Source of the DNA: Thuidium tamariscinum
Lineage: Eukaryota > Streptophyta > Bryopsida > Hypnales > Thuidiaceae
NCBI GenBank assembly: GCA_947034885.2
Contig: OX344749.2
Location: forward strand, 53,535,682 to 53,599,681
Direction: 5' to 3'
DNA length: 64,000 bases
This document shows positions 63,366 through 64,000 of this stretch, in pieces (positions within the stretch are counted from its first letter, which is position 1; each line of letters starts with the position of its first letter). The translations under genes were made by a program, and so were the position numbers. The notes beneath the pieces are model-generated. The model saw only the letters and a list, made by a program, of their open reading frames with translations, was not told where the DNA came from and searched no databases.

Positions 63366-63626
63366 TTTAGGAGAGATTTGACACTTTTGGAGGGCCGTTT
63401 TAGGACTATTCCTCAAACTGTTCTCAAAATTGTTGGCTTCTATCAAATCAACAATTATCAAAAAAAAGAATTGGTCCTAAAATGTGAAAATTTAAAAAAA
63501 AAGTTAATAACCTAGCATTCTCTTGACCACATCAAATTCTTGTCTTTTTACATTTCCACGACAGTTCTTGCGTTCCTAGAATTTGGAAACTCACAATCTT
63601 CCAAAGGCCTCAAATCTCCCCTAATG
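63366..63626. mobile_element. Foldback MITE (six-copy family)
   Basis: TTTAGGAGAGATTTGACAC at the left faces GGCCTCAAATCTCCCCTAA at the right. The right subterminal TTTGGAAACTCACAATCTTC is the inverse of the AGACTGTGAGTTC motif of the family. Confidence 0.7.
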
Positions 63627-64000
63627 ACTCCAAATCATTTAGAGAAATACTCATTTGAACAATTATAGGTGCCTTTCGCTTATTTGATATTCACTGTAAG
63701 AGAATGTGCAATATAAATTAGAAGTACAATAGCCTTTGTATTGTTAAAATATAAGAATAAACTCAATGTTATTGTCCTCATACTTCACTTGCCTAAACAA
63801 ATAGTGTAAAATAGAATTTATGATTTGACATTGAAAATTCATACCCATTGAATTATTCCATTAGAATTGCCTTTAAATATGACTTTTATAATTGCATTCA
63901 ATTTAGAAGGGGGAGTGTAAGCATTTGAGTATAGAATCTATGAGCCTATGAGCCTAACAAAGAGTTTATATTAGAAACACCTTATATATTTATAGATGTT

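Overview
The window is nuclear DNA of a land plant. It has five intron-containing, plant-type genes with GC-rich first exons, set in very AT-rich DNA full of small non-autonomous DNA transposons. The species cannot be named. A ZHOUPI-like bHLH factor, a membrane-anchored SMP-30/gluconolactonase-type protein and a lectin receptor kinase on one small contig, with short introns and AT-rich spacers, suggest a seed-free plant, possibly a bryophyte. That placement is inference.

The five gene models were spliced by hand, and each keeps its reading frame across every GT-AG junction except where noted. They are: (1) a bHLH transcription factor with a C-terminal ACT-like region, minus strand, 9843-12656, 3 exons, 439 aa; (2) a theta-class glutathione S-transferase ending in the peroxisomal signal SKL, minus, 34922-37670, 7 exons, 254 aa; (3) an N-terminally membrane-anchored SMP-30/gluconolactonase beta-propeller protein, minus, 47310-50698, 8 exons, 449 aa; (4) a BT1/Brittle-1-type mitochondrial carrier family protein, plus, 51969-55132, 4 exons, 514 aa; (5) an L-type lectin receptor-like kinase, minus, 55994-59409, 3 exons, with a one-base deletion immediately before the DFG motif. 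Genes 3 and 4 are head to head across about 1.27 kb. Genes 4 and 5 converge tail to tail. The five genes do not form a pathway or cluster.

The rest, about 1-9.8 kb, 13-34.9 kb, 37.7-47.3 kb and 59.4-64 kb, has no convincing intact gene. It holds at least ten families of foldback or terminal-inverted-repeat elements. One is a TTAA-flanked family whose termini begin CCCC, seen in several copies. Another is a six-copy family of about 270 bp foldback elements. There are also TA-flanked elements, including one nested in a TTAA-flanked copy where the paralogous empty site can be read directly, and a 212 bp CACTA-ended element with a 3 bp target duplication. Several dispersed pairs, tandem duplications and microsatellites complete the repeat content. 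No intact transposase or retrotransposon polyprotein was seen, so any mobilising enzymes must be encoded elsewhere. I found no tRNA, rRNA or CRISPR. I found no gene system that is clearly new; the most unusual material is the TTAA/CCCC element family and the nested transposon structures.
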